64,000 bases of DNA from Mesorhizobium sp. NBSH29 (GTDB lineage Bacteria > Pseudomonadota > Alphaproteobacteria > Rhizobiales > Rhizobiaceae): assembly GCF_015500055.1 (NCBI RefSeq), contig NZ_CP045494.1, positions 1-64,000 of the forward strand, written 5' to 3'. The position numbers and the translations under genes are program-made. Below, piece by piece: positions 41,158-51,100 of this stretch. How positions within the stretch are numbered: position 1 is the stretch's first letter; the number at the start of each line of letters is the position of its first letter. The notes under the pieces were generated by a model. It was not told the DNA's origin. It did not search any database and saw only the letters and a list, made by a program, of their open reading frames with translations.

Positions 41158-41370
41158 TCAAGCTTTTTTCAATTCCGATCCAGCGGTTCGGCACGCTGCC
41201 AGTAGCACTGAAGTTAGCTGGCACGCTTGATCCACAGAAAAATGCATCTGCGCGGAAATAAGAGGCGGGGGACCTGTCTGGGTAATATTGACCACAACTC
41301 CGTCAAGCGTTGACCAACCGACGTCGGCGCTGCCGCTTTGTGTCTGGATAACAGCTGAACGCTCCGTCAT
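41158..41370 (-). CDS. Small hypothetical protein, 70 residues
   Basis: ATG 41370 gives 'MTERSAVIQTQSGSADVGWS', then 'QMHFSVDQACQLTSVLLAAC' and an Arg/Lys tail. No family is recognised. It is intact, with normal base composition, and lies between the GGDEF-EAL gene (convergent) and an IS3 remnant. An in-frame ATG at 41415 is also possible. Confidence 0.45.
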   Translation of the reverse strand: MTERSAVIQTQSGSADVGWSTLDGVVVNITQTGPPPLISAQMHFSVDQACQLTSVLLAACRTAGSELKKA

Positions 41371-41524
41371 GATTACTCCCCAGCGCAATTGGTCAACAGT
41401 TGGTTGCCACCGCACCTAAAGCAACATACGCGCACTTTCTGTGGCGGTAAATTGGATCGATTGGTCGTCCGCTTTATCCGTCGCTCGCCTTGGCCGGCCC
41501 CCATCGGGTGGTCCGGTTTGAATG

Positions 41525-41940
41525 TTAGTGCATGACGGGTCTTGGCGCTACGGCGGGCGTGGCCGGCGAAGTTGGTCCGGGTTGCGCAGCCGGCCACAGG
41601 ACCGCTTCTGGTGCTGGGGGTTTGTAGCCCAGAGATGAATGCGGTCGCGCCGTGTTGTAGTGCTGGCGCCATCCTTCGATGACGATCTGGGCCTCCTGAA
41701 GCGAGTAGAAGATCTCGCCGTCGAGCAGCTCGTCGCGAAGCTTCGAGTTGAAGCTCTCGCAATAGCCGTTCTCCCAGGGGCTCCCGGGCATGATGTAGGC
41801 GGTCCTGGCGCCGACGGTGGTGATCCATTCGCGCAACGCCTTTGCGATGAACTCGGGGCCGTAGCACCTACGGAGGGAGCGAACTGAGGCAGCCACGATA
41901 GCGGTGCGCGCAGCTTTTCGCTGCAGGCGCGCACCGTTCG
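41525..41940 (-). pseudogene. IS3 family transposase OrfB, 3' fragment
   Basis: The frame carries 'YGPEFIAKALREWITTVGAR', 'TAYIMPGSPWENGYCESFNS', 'KLRDELLDGEIFYSLQEAQI' and 'GWRQHYNTARPHSSLGYKPP', the end of the integrase-like OrfB domain, including the final catalytic Glu (ENGYCESFN). The N-terminal half and OrfA are missing, replaced by unrelated sequence above 41940 next to IS110. Confidence 0.8.
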
Positions 41941-42008
41941 AGGCGGCCATGGCCAGTCAGAGTTTCTCTAGAATGTGAGTGTTCACAACCCATTCGGAGA
42001 GACCGACC

Positions 42009-42878
42009 ATGACCAGCGCAAATATTATACTCGCCGATGCGGTGTTGGTAGCCATCGACATCGCCAAGGTTCGCAATGAAGTTCTGATCGAAGACCCGGG
42101 CCATAAACGCCGCCGGTTGCAGGTTCTTAACAATCGTGCCGAGCATGATCGGCTGATCGAGGTGCTGCTGGCGTACGGCCGACCTGTGGTCTGCGGCTTC
42201 GAAGCAACGGGTAATTATCACAGACCTATCGCGTGGCGCCTGGCTGAAGCGGGCTTCGAAGTACGGTTGATTTCGTCGCTGGCGCTTGCCCGAACCCGCG
42301 AGGCCTTGCACAACAGTTGGGACAAGAACGATCCCAAGGATGCGCAGGTGATGCTGCACATGCTGAAGATCCAGGCGACCCAGCGCTATCATGATCCGCT
42401 GCGCGCCGGCATCAACGACGTACAGGAACTGTCGAAGACGCATGAGGCGATCGCAAAAGCCAAGACCGAGATCCAGCACCGCATCCTGACGCATTACCTG
42501 CCGCTGTACTTTCCCGAGATTGATCGGTTTCGGGCAACAGTCGCAGCGACTGGTTCTTCGCCTTCCTCGATGCCTTCCCGACACCGGCGAGCATCACGGC
42601 GCTGACGAAGGACGAGTTCGTAAAAGCAGCCTGGGGTATCGTCGGCCGTAAGGTCAGCAAGACACAGATTCTAATGGATATTTATGAGACGGCACGCACA
42701 TCAATCGGACTGCCGTTGCCGCTTGATGCCCCTGCCATTCGTATGTTCCGGATGGTTGTCGCGGAGGCCCGCAGCCTGATCCGACAACGTAACGAGATCG
42801 AAGCCCAGGCCGACGAACTGCTGCGGCACAGCCAGGATTACCAACTCCTGCGCCAGATACCCGGCATCGGGCCGATCA
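42009..42878 (+). pseudogene. IS110 family transposase, frameshifted and cut by a Tn3 element
   Basis: IS110 transposases use a DEDD catalytic domain and a Ser. ATG 42009 gives 'AVLVAIDIAKVRNEVLIEDP' (first Asp), 'VVCGFEATGNYHRPIAWRLA' (Glu) and 'NSWDKNDPKDAQVMLHMLK' (Asp-Asp). The frame shifts near 42540, then 'FLDAFPTPASITALTKDEFV' and 'DYQLLRQIPGIGPI' follow. At 42879 the C-terminal domain is interrupted by a 38-bp Tn3-type terminal repeat. Confidence 0.85.
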
Positions 42879-42916
42879 GGGGCCGCGACATAGAACGGGC
42901 AGGATAGCACGGTAAG
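42879..42916. repeat. Tn3 family terminal inverted repeat, 38 bp
   Basis: The sequence begins GGGG and ends TAAG after exactly 38 bases, the standard form of Tn3 family ends. It lies 12 bases beyond the stop of the Tn3 transposase gene, which is where it belongs, and inside the IS110 transposase gene. The opposite end of the Tn3 element was not found. Confidence 0.75.
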
Positions 42917-42928
42917 CGGGGTGGGCGA

Positions 42929-45187
42929 TCACGCGGCCATGGATTCGAGCACGTTGAAGCGCCGGAGCTGTCGGTATCCGTCATCGTCGAGAGGCGGGGT
43001 CTCGGACCAGAGATAGTCGCCGGTGAGATTGATGTGTTGCCAGCCGAGCGGAGCGATGTGCGGTAGCAATGCTTCGTCGATCTTTCTGCCAGCCTTGGTC
43101 ATCGCGGTGAGCGCGCGATCGAGATAGACGGTGTTCCACAGCACGATTGCTGCGGTGAGGAGGGCAAGGCCAGATGCCCGGTGCTGCTGCCCCTCTCTGC
43201 TCCGGTCTCGAATACGTCCAAGGCGGTGGAAGCAGACCGCGCGTGCGAGCGCGTTTCGGCTCTCTCCCTTGTTGAGTTCGACGGTCGATTCCCGCCGCAA
43301 CTGCGGGTCTTCGAGCCAGTCGAGCGTGAAGAGCGTGCGCTCGATCCGCCCGATTTCCCGTAGCGCGAGCGCCAGACCGTTCTGACGCGGGTAAGCACCG
43401 AGCCGCTTGAGCATGAGCGATGCTGACACCGTTCCGGTCCGGACCGAGGCGGCAAGCCGCAGCACGTCATCCCAGTGCGCTTCGATCAGCTCTTCGTCGA
43501 TTGCGGCCGCCAATCAGGCTGCCTAGCGCCGACCAACGTTCGGGTTTGTCCATCACGTGCAGTTTCCGGTCGCCGATGTTGGGAATACGCGGCGCGAACC
43601 GGAAGCCCAATATGTGCGCGAGGCCGAACACATGATCGGAAACGCCGCCACCATCGGTATGATGAACAGCCAGGTCGAGATCGGCTTCGTGATAGAGCAA
43701 ACCGTCAATGACGTGCGCGGCCTCGCCGGCGCTCCCGGTGAGAACGGCGGTGTGGAAGGGCGCATATCGGTCGGTAATGTGGGTGTAGAAGCCGACCGTC
43801 GGTTCGCGGCCGTGGTGGCGGTTGACCGCGCCGACCGCTTCACCGGGACCGCCGACATGGAAATGCTGTCCGTCCGAGCTCGACGAAAAACCCGCGCCGA
43901 ACAGCCTCGCCAGGGGCTGCGCCTGCTGCCCATCCACGATACGCGCGAGCGCACGCCGGTAGGTCTCTTCGCGAAGGTGCCATCCTGTCGTCCAGGCGAG
44001 TTGGCGGTAGGACGCGACCGAACAGGCATCGGCCATGCGTGTCAGCCCCAGGTTGGTGGCATCGGCGAGCACCGCTGTCATGACGATCCGTCGCTCGTCG
44101 GCAGGCAAACCGGTGTGGAGATGGGTGAAGGCTTCCGAGAACCCCGTCCAGCGATCGACGTCGGCCATCAGGTCCGTGATGCGCACCGCCGGAAGCGTTC
44201 GATACAGCACCTCCTCGAGCTTGCTCCGAGTGGCCTTGTTCGCGACCTCGTCCATGCGCCGCGCGAGAAGGGCGCTGCGCTTTTCGAGATAGTCACGCGC
44301 CGTGCCCGATACCGCGACCGGGAGAGGTCCCGCTTCCCGCATGGCCGCGAACAGGGCTTTTGGCAAAAGCTGATCTTCGATCGCGCGGTATTGGCGCGAG
44401 CCCTCGACCCAGACGTCGCCGGCGCGAAGGCGACTACGCAACTCGTCAAACAGGCAAACCTCGTACGCCCGTCGATCAATGCCGTCTTTCGACATAACGG
44501 TGGCGCGCCAGGTTCTCGGCACGAACCCCAGCGCCGCATCCTTTGGCCAGGACCGTCTCCCGCTCGCATAGTAGCGGCGCAACGTCTCGATTCCGGCGAG
44601 CACCCTCGCCGACGCCGGCAAGGACCGGAATGTCAGGCTATCGAAAAGGCGTGGACCGACCGCGCGGACAACGGCGTGTCCGCGCGCGACAATCGCGGCG
44701 CGGTCTGGGCCATCGGTCCGGACGAGCCGCTTCGCTTCGGCGATCGAGGCTGCCAGGTCCTCCCACGCGATGACGCGGCCGACGGCGGCGATCGGATCGG
44801 AGCCGCTATCCTTTGCCGCAATGAGAGCGTCGCCGAGCCGCGCCAGCAGGCGTATCTTGTCGTTGATCGCGCGGCGGTCGCGGATGAGCGCCGCCTCTTC
44901 GCGCCGTTCGGCGCGGAGGAACACACGCCCCATCAGCCGATCGAACAGCCCAACCGCGTCGTCGGTTAGGCGGACCGCAGTATCGAGTACGGTCGCCACC
45001 AGGACGGCGCGGCGGCGCGAAACCGAGAGCGCGGCAAGATGCTGCGCGGTCAGCCTGGCGCCCTCGCGCGCGAGCTGACGCAAACGCTCCGGATGCACGC
45101 CTTCGGCCACCGCCGGATCGAGACCCAGTAACTGCGTCCTCGATGTGGCTGGTCTGACCGAAGGCCGTCTTCGCTGCGCTGCGCCTC
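42929..45187 (-). pseudogene. tnpA: Tn3 family transposase TnpA, N-terminally truncated, one frameshift
   Basis: Large DDE transposase. The readable part starts near 'QLLGLDPAVAEGVHPERLRQ' and lacks about 280 N-terminal residues. Catalytic residues are present: Asp in 'GFSSSSDGQHFHV', Asp in 'LAVHHTDGGGVSDHV' and Glu in '[20 protein letters not shown]'. A single extra base near 43505 shifts the frame between 'GSLIGG' and '[14 protein letters not shown]'. The 5' side is replaced by the upstream region of a DUF736 gene. A 470-codon open frame on the other strand is its shadow. Confidence 0.88.
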
Positions 45188-45427
45188 GTTCTCAAACCCG
45201 CAACAGCCGGTTGTGACTTTCTTCCCCTGCTGGCTTCGCCATCATTCCGCGCGGAACAAGAAAGTCTCGCCCTGGCTGCCCTCCACTGTCGTTCCGGCCC
45301 CTACGAGCCCACCCCATTGCGCAAGCGCAACGGGGACCCCGGGAGGGTGCGGGCCGATCGCCTCCAGTCTGCCTATCGCCATCGAGGTCGCGATGGTCGC
45401 GGCCCGAGAAACTCACGGAGACGAACA
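45188..45427. promoter_or_regulatory. Upstream region of the interrupted DUF736 gene
   Basis: About 240 bases between the cut Tn3 transposase and the DUF736 start. Its last 170 bases resemble 51460-51581, the region before the intact DUF736 gene, in words such as GGTGCGGGCCG, ATCGCCATC and CGCGATGGTCGCG. Presumably it holds a shared promoter and leader, but no -35/-10 pair was assigned. Confidence 0.4.
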
Positions 45428-45468
45428 ATGGCTACCATCGGCACCTTTACCTCGACTGGCAACGGCTT
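45428..45468 (+). pseudogene. DUF736 gene, 5' fragment, cut by the recombinase-trio element
   Basis: The first 13 codons 'MATIGTFTSTGNG' plus two bases match the start of DUF736 proteins. The gene is interrupted at AACGGCTT (45461-45468). Its remainder resumes at 52016 after the same octamer, so joining the two sides restores the frame exactly: '[20 protein letters not shown]'. A GGAGA ribosome site precedes the ATG. Confidence 0.85.
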
Positions 45469-45484
45469 AGGTCATGTGCTGAGA

Positions 45485-45744
45485 AGTGTCCTTTAGCGCT
45501 ATGGCTTGAGGGTTGGGCACATAGACGTCCGGGTCAAGCGTTCCCGCAGCGTAGCGAGGACAACGCTTGAGGCGGCGGCGACACGGTATGCTTTTCCATG
45601 GGGTGTAGGACAAGTCCTGCACCCCTGCCACGTGGCGAACGGGAGAGCGCGAGGGGAACCCCTCGCATTTAATGAGAAGAGTGCGCCGGAGGCGCTCCGC
45701 TTATTATTTGTTCGAGAGCTGTCATTTGTCGGTTTCGTCGACAG
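45485..45744. repeat. Cluster of inverted repeats at the left end of the trio element
   Basis: Five inverted repeats lie in the non-coding 260 bases before the first recombinase gene: CAAGCGTT/AACGCTTG (45535-45542, 45562-45569), a 12-bp arm pair GGGGTGTAGGAC/GTCCTGCACCCC with a 2-base loop (45600-45625), CGAGGGG/CCCCTCG (45650-45665), GCGCC/GGCGC (45683-45695) and CTGTC/GACAG (45719-45744). AGTGTCCTTT at 45485-45494 recurs in the right end. They may be recombinase arm sites or RNA hairpins. Confidence 0.65.
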
Positions 45745-45810
45745 TGTAAGCACTTGATCAGTTTCGTTTTCTTTTTTGCGCCTCCGGGTGCCTTGCTCCC
45801 GGAGAGCGCG

Positions 45811-46938
45811 ATGGTGTCGATTATACGGGCAGTGCCCGGGGTTCACGGGATTCCTGCTGGATTTCCCATCCTGCTCGACGCGCAGATGTCGATTGTCGAG
45901 CCGACCTTCAGCTATCTGCTTGAACTCGCCACCATTCCCGGCCGCTCTCATGCGATGGAGACGCTGAGGACGTACAGCGAGCACCTGCATGACTGGCGCT
46001 TCGCAGATGAGGGAACGATCGCCGCCTACCGCAACCGGATGCTGGCAACGCCGAGCCCTCATACAGGACGGCCCTATGCCCGCTCCACCGTGAACGATCG
46101 TGTCCGGACGATTTGCCGCTTTTACTCATGGGCGCACCGGCGCGGTCTGATCGAAGACCTGCCATTCGACTACATCGAGGTGTCGCTCCGGTCGACACGC
46201 CAGCAGGGCATGCTGGCGCATCTGGATCAGCGTCCTGCGGCCGTGATGGCCAACATCCTGACCGTTGCGGAAGCTGAACGGCTGCCGCGACCGCTCCGTG
46301 TCGATCAACTTCAATCCCTGTTCCGGCATCTTGCGTCGCCCTATGACCTGATCGCCGAGTGGGCCTTGGCCACCGGCATGCGCCGCAAGGAACTATGCGG
46401 CTTGCAGCTTCATCAGGTGCCGGACGTCGCTCACCTGGATATCGACCAGCACCCACTCGTCGGGGTGCCGCTGAGCGTCACAAAGGGCGACCGGCCGCGC
46501 ACCGTCTATCCGCCGCTGCGGCTGATTGACCGCACTCACTGGTATGTGGGAGAGCAGCGCGCGGCGCTGGTAAAGCGCCGGCGCAGAACCCACCCCGGCT
46601 ACCGGGCGCCATCGACGCTTTTCCTCAACAGCAACGGCGATCCCGTTTCGAGAGCGAGGTTTTCAGCCGCTTTCGGCACGGCCTTTCAAGCGGCAGGGCT
46701 GACAGGATCCGGCCATTGGTTGAGGCACACATTCGCGATGTCGATGTTGGTGCGCCTGCAAAAGCAGGCGGCGACAACGCCCGACCTCAATCCGCTGAAG
46801 ATCGTGCAGGTCCTGCTCGGCCATGCGTCGATCCAGACGACAGCCGTCTACCTGCGCTGCGTTGAACTCCACGCCGATACGCTGGCCGAGAGTCTCTCCT
46901 ATCTCTACGGCGAGCTGGTGCCCCATGGCCATCCGTAA
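45811..46938 (+). CDS. Tyrosine recombinase, first of the trio (TnpA-like)
   Basis: Intact 375-residue site-specific recombinase. ATG 45811 has GGAGAG 4 bases upstream; a TTG at 45754 would add 19 residues. An N-terminal SAM-like domain ('AMETLRTYSEHLHDWRFADE') is followed by the catalytic domain: Arg in 'LATGMRRKELCGLQLHQVPD', H-x-x-R-H in 'GSGHWLRHTFAMSM', His and Tyr in 'LLGHASIQTTAVYLRCVELH'. All expected catalytic residues are visible. Its stop overlaps the next start. Confidence 0.9.
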   Translation: MVSIIRAVPGVHGIPAGFPILLDAQMSIVEPTFSYLLELATIPGRSHAMETLRTYSEHLHDWRFADEGTIAAYRNRMLATPSPHTGRPYARSTVNDRVRTICRFYSWAHRRGLIEDLPFDYIEVSLRSTRQQGMLAHLDQRPAAVMANILTVAEAERLPRPLRVDQLQSLFRHLASPYDLIAEWALATGMRRKELCGLQLHQVPDVAHLDIDQHPLVGVPLSVTKGDRPRTVYPPLRLIDRTHWYVGEQRAALVKRRRRTHPGYRAPSTLFLNSNGDPVSRARFSAAFGTAFQAAGLTGSGHWLRHTFAMSMLVRLQKQAATTPDLNPLKIVQVLLGHASIQTTAVYLRCVELHADTLAESLSYLYGELVPHGHP

Positions 46939-48757
46939 GAGAAGCCCGATAGATCGCCGGTTCGCGGTTTCCGGCGCGCAGTCGGAGACCGCCATTTCCC
47001 GGTTGCCGGCGAACACGATCATGTTTGTGGACGCGTGGGGCAACCCCATACAACGCTTCGACTTTGATCAACTCCTCGGTGTGCCTCTCGATCTGCGCGC
47101 GTTTCTGGCCGATGCCTTTCGCGAGCATTGTGCCGCTCAGACGCCGGCAACGCGCCGCACGACCTGGGTAGCCGTCCGCCGTTTCGCCCGCTTCGTCGCC
47201 TACGACGGCATGATCAGCGAAGCCGGCGACATCGATACCGCGGCGATCGGCCGGTATGTGCTCTGGCTCAAGAAGGAAGGCGCATCACGTGCACCACGAG
47301 GTGCACATGCCGTCGCTTTCGATGTTCTGCGGCCCTTGCTGATGTGGTGTCAGCGCAATCGGCCGCACGCACTCGCGCCTGATCTCGATATTCCCTGGAA
47401 CGCATTTCCGAGCCGCCGCACCAGCCAGCAACCACGACGCAGGCTCCCCGCCGATCAGATCAAGGCGATCCTTCGCGCCTGCTACGAGCAGATCGATGAG
47501 GCATGGGCACGCTTCCAGCACGGTCAGGAGGTCATTGGCCGCGCCGAACTGCCGCCGAAGACGCTGCGCGGTCAGGGCCTCGACCGATGGATATGGCGCA
47601 TTGCGAAGATCGAAGGCGGCCTGATGCCGGACAATGCCACACTCGATGAGCACGGCATCAAGCCCAGCACGCTGGTCAAGTTCTGGGGCGGAACGCGTAC
47701 CGTGACCCAGTATTTCCACATCACCACCGACACGCTGGTGCCGTTCTTCCTGGCGATCGCCATCCAGACAGCCGCCAATCCCGACGCGCTGCGCCATATC
47801 CACCGAGACTGCCTCGTCCCGCATCCGCTCGACGAATATCGCGTCATCGTCGACTGGACCAAAGCCCGCACCGGAGGCCGTCTCCAGAAGGCGCAGCGCC
47901 GTTCCTTCGACCGGCGCCGGCGTTATGCCGCGCCGAACCTGATCGACAAGATGCTGGCCCTGACGGCGCCGATCGTCGCCACGGCACCGCCGGGTGAACA
48001 GGATCGGCTTTTCCTGACGCGCAGCGTCCACAAGGAGCACGCTCGCCGTATACTTGGAAGCCGCACAGGAGTTATCGAACATTCTCTCCTGAGACGGGCA
48101 ATCCTCAGATTCATCGAGCGCGCAAACCGCCGGATCGAGGCGTGGAATGCACTCCATCCCGACAAGCCGCGCGAGGCGATCGCCAACTTCGCGCCGGCAC
48201 TGTTCCGGGGAACTGTCGCCACGGAGCACTATCGTGCCTCTGGTGGAGACGTTCTCGTCGCCCAATCGCTTCTGAACCACGCCAGTGTCGCGACGACCGA
48301 GACCTATCTCAGGAGCGAGGAGACGACCCGCTTCCAGCGCCAGACGATCGCCCGCCTGCAAGAGATGATGATCGCATGGGTTCGCGGCTCCGACAGAAGC
48401 GAACCCGTGCCGGCCGTCGCGACGGTGAACGGAACCGCTCCGTTCGGCCATGACTGCCTTGCCCCGATCGTGTCGGGCGGCGACGGCAACACCCGCCTTT
48501 GCCCGCGTTTCGGCGGCTGCCTGTCCTGTCCCGGCCTCGTAATCCCAATCGACGCGGACCATCTGGCACGTGTGCTTGCAGCAATCACCCGCTTCGAGCA
48601 GGCCCGCGACCGGCTCGAACCCCGCCGCTGGAACCTTCTCTATGCGCCGTCATGGCGCATTCTCACTCAGGACATCCTGCCGGATTTCCCGGTGGAACTA
48701 TATGAGTCCGCGCGTAGTCTCGCCGCCGCCATGCCGCCCCTGCCGGAGCTGGAGTAG
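46925..48757 (+). CDS. Tyrosine recombinase-like, second of the trio (TnpB-like)
   Basis: Intact 610-residue protein. ATG 46925 overlaps the first gene by 14 bases. The C-terminal Tyr box 'LLNHASVATTETYLRSEETT' is clear. The first Arg box, expected as T-G-x-R, reads 'IQTAANPDALRHIHRDCLVP', and the H-x-x-R box reads 'NFAPALFRGTVATEHYRA', with Ala where His is usual. It may thus be an accessory rather than a fully active subunit. A Cys-rich tail ('RLCPRFGGCLSCPGLVIPID') could bind zinc. Confidence 0.85.
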   Translation: MAIRKRSPIDRRFAVSGAQSETAISRLPANTIMFVDAWGNPIQRFDFDQLLGVPLDLRAFLADAFREHCAAQTPATRRTTWVAVRRFARFVAYDGMISEAGDIDTAAIGRYVLWLKKEGASRAPRGAHAVAFDVLRPLLMWCQRNRPHALAPDLDIPWNAFPSRRTSQQPRRRLPADQIKAILRACYEQIDEAWARFQHGQEVIGRAELPPKTLRGQGLDRWIWRIAKIEGGLMPDNATLDEHGIKPSTLVKFWGGTRTVTQYFHITTDTLVPFFLAIAIQTAANPDALRHIHRDCLVPHPLDEYRVIVDWTKARTGGRLQKAQRRSFDRRRRYAAPNLIDKMLALTAPIVATAPPGEQDRLFLTRSVHKEHARRILGSRTGVIEHSLLRRAILRFIERANRRIEAWNALHPDKPREAIANFAPALFRGTVATEHYRASGGDVLVAQSLLNHASVATTETYLRSEETTRFQRQTIARLQEMMIAWVRGSDRSEPVPAVATVNGTAPFGHDCLAPIVSGGDGNTRLCPRFGGCLSCPGLVIPIDADHLARVLAAITRFEQARDRLEPRRWNLLYAPSWRILTQDILPDFPVELYESARSLAAAMPPLPELE

Positions 48758-50649
48758 TGTCGGCCACGCCGGCGTCCAGTCGGAGACCTCATCACCCGCA
48801 AAGGGTTTCAGATCGGTCATTGTGGTCAGACCCGCAATGGCAGTTCGAGGGGCTTCGCCCCGGCCAGCGCCTCTCCCAACTGCGCTTCGACTGGGATTTC
48901 CCGTTGCCTGACGGCAGCCGCTTCACCGCGCCGAGCTGGCATCGGTGGCTGGAAGATGCACGCACCTTCCTATGGTCGCTTCGCGCCGATCCACCACGAG
49001 GCCGCCGCCGGCTTCGCGTCCAGACCCTCGTATCGGCCGGGCAGAAGCTGCGCATCCTGATCTGCTGGATGGCCGGTGAGGGCATGCGCGGTTTCGGCGG
49101 CCTCGATCAGGAGAACGCCCGGCGTTTCCTCGGCTTCATTGCCGCCCGGGTCACCGTCAAGGGCAATCGTGTCACCGCAAGCACACGCCATGCCTACGCG
49201 AACCTCATTGCTGCGCTCTGGCTGCAACGCGGTAAGCTCGGCGATCCGCCGCCGGAACATCCCTACGACGGCGAGCGCGCCAGCGCGTTTTCCGGATTCA
49301 ACAGGTTTTCGAACCAACGATTGCCCTTCACACCAGACGCCATCGCGGTTCCCCTTTTGTCGAGCGCCATCCGTTTGATCGGCCAGCCGGCCGACGACGT
49401 GATCGCGCTTCGCGACCAGGCCTCGAGCCTCTATCTGGAGCGTCGGGCCGCAGGGTTTTCCACCTCATCGACCCGACAGCCCGTATTGAAGCTGGTCGCC
49501 GCTTTCGAGTTTTCACATATCGATGGCGAGGATGCTCCGTGGCATCCGCCGGTCATCGGCACCAAGCAGGTTCGCTTTCTTGTCGACCGGATCTACGAGG
49601 CCTGCTTTGTCGTCATTTCCTATCTCGTCGGCGCAAGGGTTTCCGAGATCCTCGCCCTGGAAACCGGTTGCATCGAGCAGAATCGCTCGGCCGACGGAAC
49701 GGAAGTTCTTTCCTATCTTCGTGGACGCATTTTCAAGACCGCCGCCGACGATGCGGGCCAGCCGCATCTGTGGGCCGCCCCGCAGGCCGTACTTCGGGCT
49801 ATCGATGTGCTGGAGCGTCTTTCCGCTCCCTTGCGCCAGCAGATCGGCCGCACCGAACTCTGGCTGGCCATGCAGGGTCACGGCATCCTCGACACGCGCC
49901 CCCTCGACGTCGTGACCAGCAGCACGCTCGTGTCGCGCCTCAACAGCTATTTCGCACCGTTCGTCGCGCTTCCCGATCATGCCGACGGCAGCGCCTGGCA
50001 TCTGACCACCCATCAGGGCCGCAAGACCTTTGCCCGCTTCGTCGGCAAGCGCGACCGCACCGGCCTGCACGCCCTGCAGCACCATTTCGGGCATGTGACG
50101 CGCATCATGACCGACAGCGCCTATGTCGGGACGGATTTCGATCTCGGCGAGCTCGTGGATGCCCAAACCCTCGAAGAGACACGATCCGCTCTCGAGGAAC
50201 TGCTCACCACCTCGCGCCTCGGCGGCAAGGCCGGACGTTTGCTGTCATCGCGATCGCGCTTCCGGGGCCGCACCCGCGACGGCGAACTTGCCGCCTATGT
50301 CGATTTCCTCATCAAGGACAGCGGCATGCGGCTCGGCGTCTGCGATTGGGGCTACTGCGTCTACCGTGCCGAATCCGCCGCCTGCATGGGCGACGAGCGC
50401 GGCCCAAATCCCGTGTGGCGAACTGAGAGCGTCTGCATGAACTGCGCCAACTTCGCCGTCACCGAGCGCCATCGGCCCGTCTGGCAGGCGCGCCTCGACC
50501 GCAATCTCGCGCTCATCGCCGATCAGCGTCTCGATGATGCCAGCAGTGCTCTCGCCATCACGCGCATCGCCGAATGCGAGCGCATCCTGTCCGATCTTTC
50601 CACAACGGAGCAATCGCTTGGCCAAGCAACCCGTCGCAAACCCGCATGA
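48757..50649 (+). CDS. Tyrosine recombinase, third of the trio
   Basis: Intact 630-residue recombinase. GTG at 48757 overlaps the preceding stop by one base. Catalytic boxes: Arg in 'ISYLVGARVSEILALETGCI', H-x-x-R in 'WHLTTHQGRKTFARFVGKRD', His in 'ALQHHFGHVTRIM' and Tyr in 'TDSAYVGTDFDLGELVDAQT'. The C-terminal tail has Cys pairs ('GVCDWGYCVYRAESAACMGD', 'VCMNCANF'), likely a zinc site. Length matches the TnpB class of Tn554-like elements. Confidence 0.88.
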   Translation: MSATPASSRRPHHPQRVSDRSLWSDPQWQFEGLRPGQRLSQLRFDWDFPLPDGSRFTAPSWHRWLEDARTFLWSLRADPPRGRRRLRVQTLVSAGQKLRILICWMAGEGMRGFGGLDQENARRFLGFIAARVTVKGNRVTASTRHAYANLIAALWLQRGKLGDPPPEHPYDGERASAFSGFNRFSNQRLPFTPDAIAVPLLSSAIRLIGQPADDVIALRDQASSLYLERRAAGFSTSSTRQPVLKLVAAFEFSHIDGEDAPWHPPVIGTKQVRFLVDRIYEACFVVISYLVGARVSEILALETGCIEQNRSADGTEVLSYLRGRIFKTAADDAGQPHLWAAPQAVLRAIDVLERLSAPLRQQIGRTELWLAMQGHGILDTRPLDVVTSSTLVSRLNSYFAPFVALPDHADGSAWHLTTHQGRKTFARFVGKRDRTGLHALQHHFGHVTRIMTDSAYVGTDFDLGELVDAQTLEETRSALEELLTTSRLGGKAGRLLSSRSRFRGRTRDGELAAYVDFLIKDSGMRLGVCDWGYCVYRAESAACMGDERGPNPVWRTESVCMNCANFAVTERHRPVWQARLDRNLALIADQRLDDASSALAITRIAECERILSDLSTTEQSLGQATRRKPA

Positions 50650-51100
50650 CACACGCCTGCGGGCCACGGCGGAGAGGTTGCGAGCCGCGCTCGACCGCCT
50701 GACCAGGGACAGCGGATCACACTCCGCCTCCGCCTCCGCGACTGCTCGCCTCACCGTCGCCGCCCTGGCGCGCGAAGCCGGCGTCGGCCGCAACGCCATC
50801 TACGCCAACCACCGCGATATTCTCGATGATCTCGCCCGGGCCCGCGAGCATCAGCGTGCCCCCGCCAGCGGCCTCACCGCCGAAGACAGGATCACCAAGC
50901 AGCGTGATCTGATTGACGACATGCAGCAGCAGAACCGCCAACTTGCGACCGAGAATGCCGGGCTTCTGCGGCGCGCGATCGAAGCGGAGCGGCGCGCCTA
51001 CAGGGCGGAACGCCGCAGCGCACAGTTGACGAAGGAGCTCGGCAGCCTGCAACGCCCAACGATACTGCAATCGACGAAGGAGGGTTCGGTACACAGCTGA
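50618..51100 (+). CDS. DUF6262 / TnpC-like DNA-binding coiled-coil protein
   Basis: The 160-residue product starts at TTG 50618 (overlap of 32 bases with the third recombinase), giving 'LAKQPVANPHDTRLRATAER'. It has a helix-turn-helix ('LTVAALAREAGVGRNAIYAN') and a long coiled coil ('DLIDDMQQQNRQLATENAGL', 'RAIEAERRAYRAERR'). TnpC of Tn554 is a similar small accessory protein that guides orientation and frequency of transposition. No other start gives a better ribosome site. Confidence 0.72.
   Translation: MAKQPVANPHDTRLRATAERLRAALDRLTRDSGSHSASASATARLTVAALAREAGVGRNAIYANHRDILDDLARAREHQRAPASGLTAEDRITKQRDLIDDMQQQNRQLATENAGLLRRAIEAERRAYRAERRSAQLTKELGSLQRPTILQSTKEGSVHS

Noticed and set aside
43557-44969. 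A 470-codon open frame on the plus strand
   Set aside because: It lies opposite the Tn3 transposase gene, whose protein matches its family along the whole stretch. The frame has no domains and comes from high-GC codon use.
47285-48562. A 425-codon open frame on the minus strand
   Set aside because: It is the shadow of the second trio recombinase, which has the clear Tyr box and family features.
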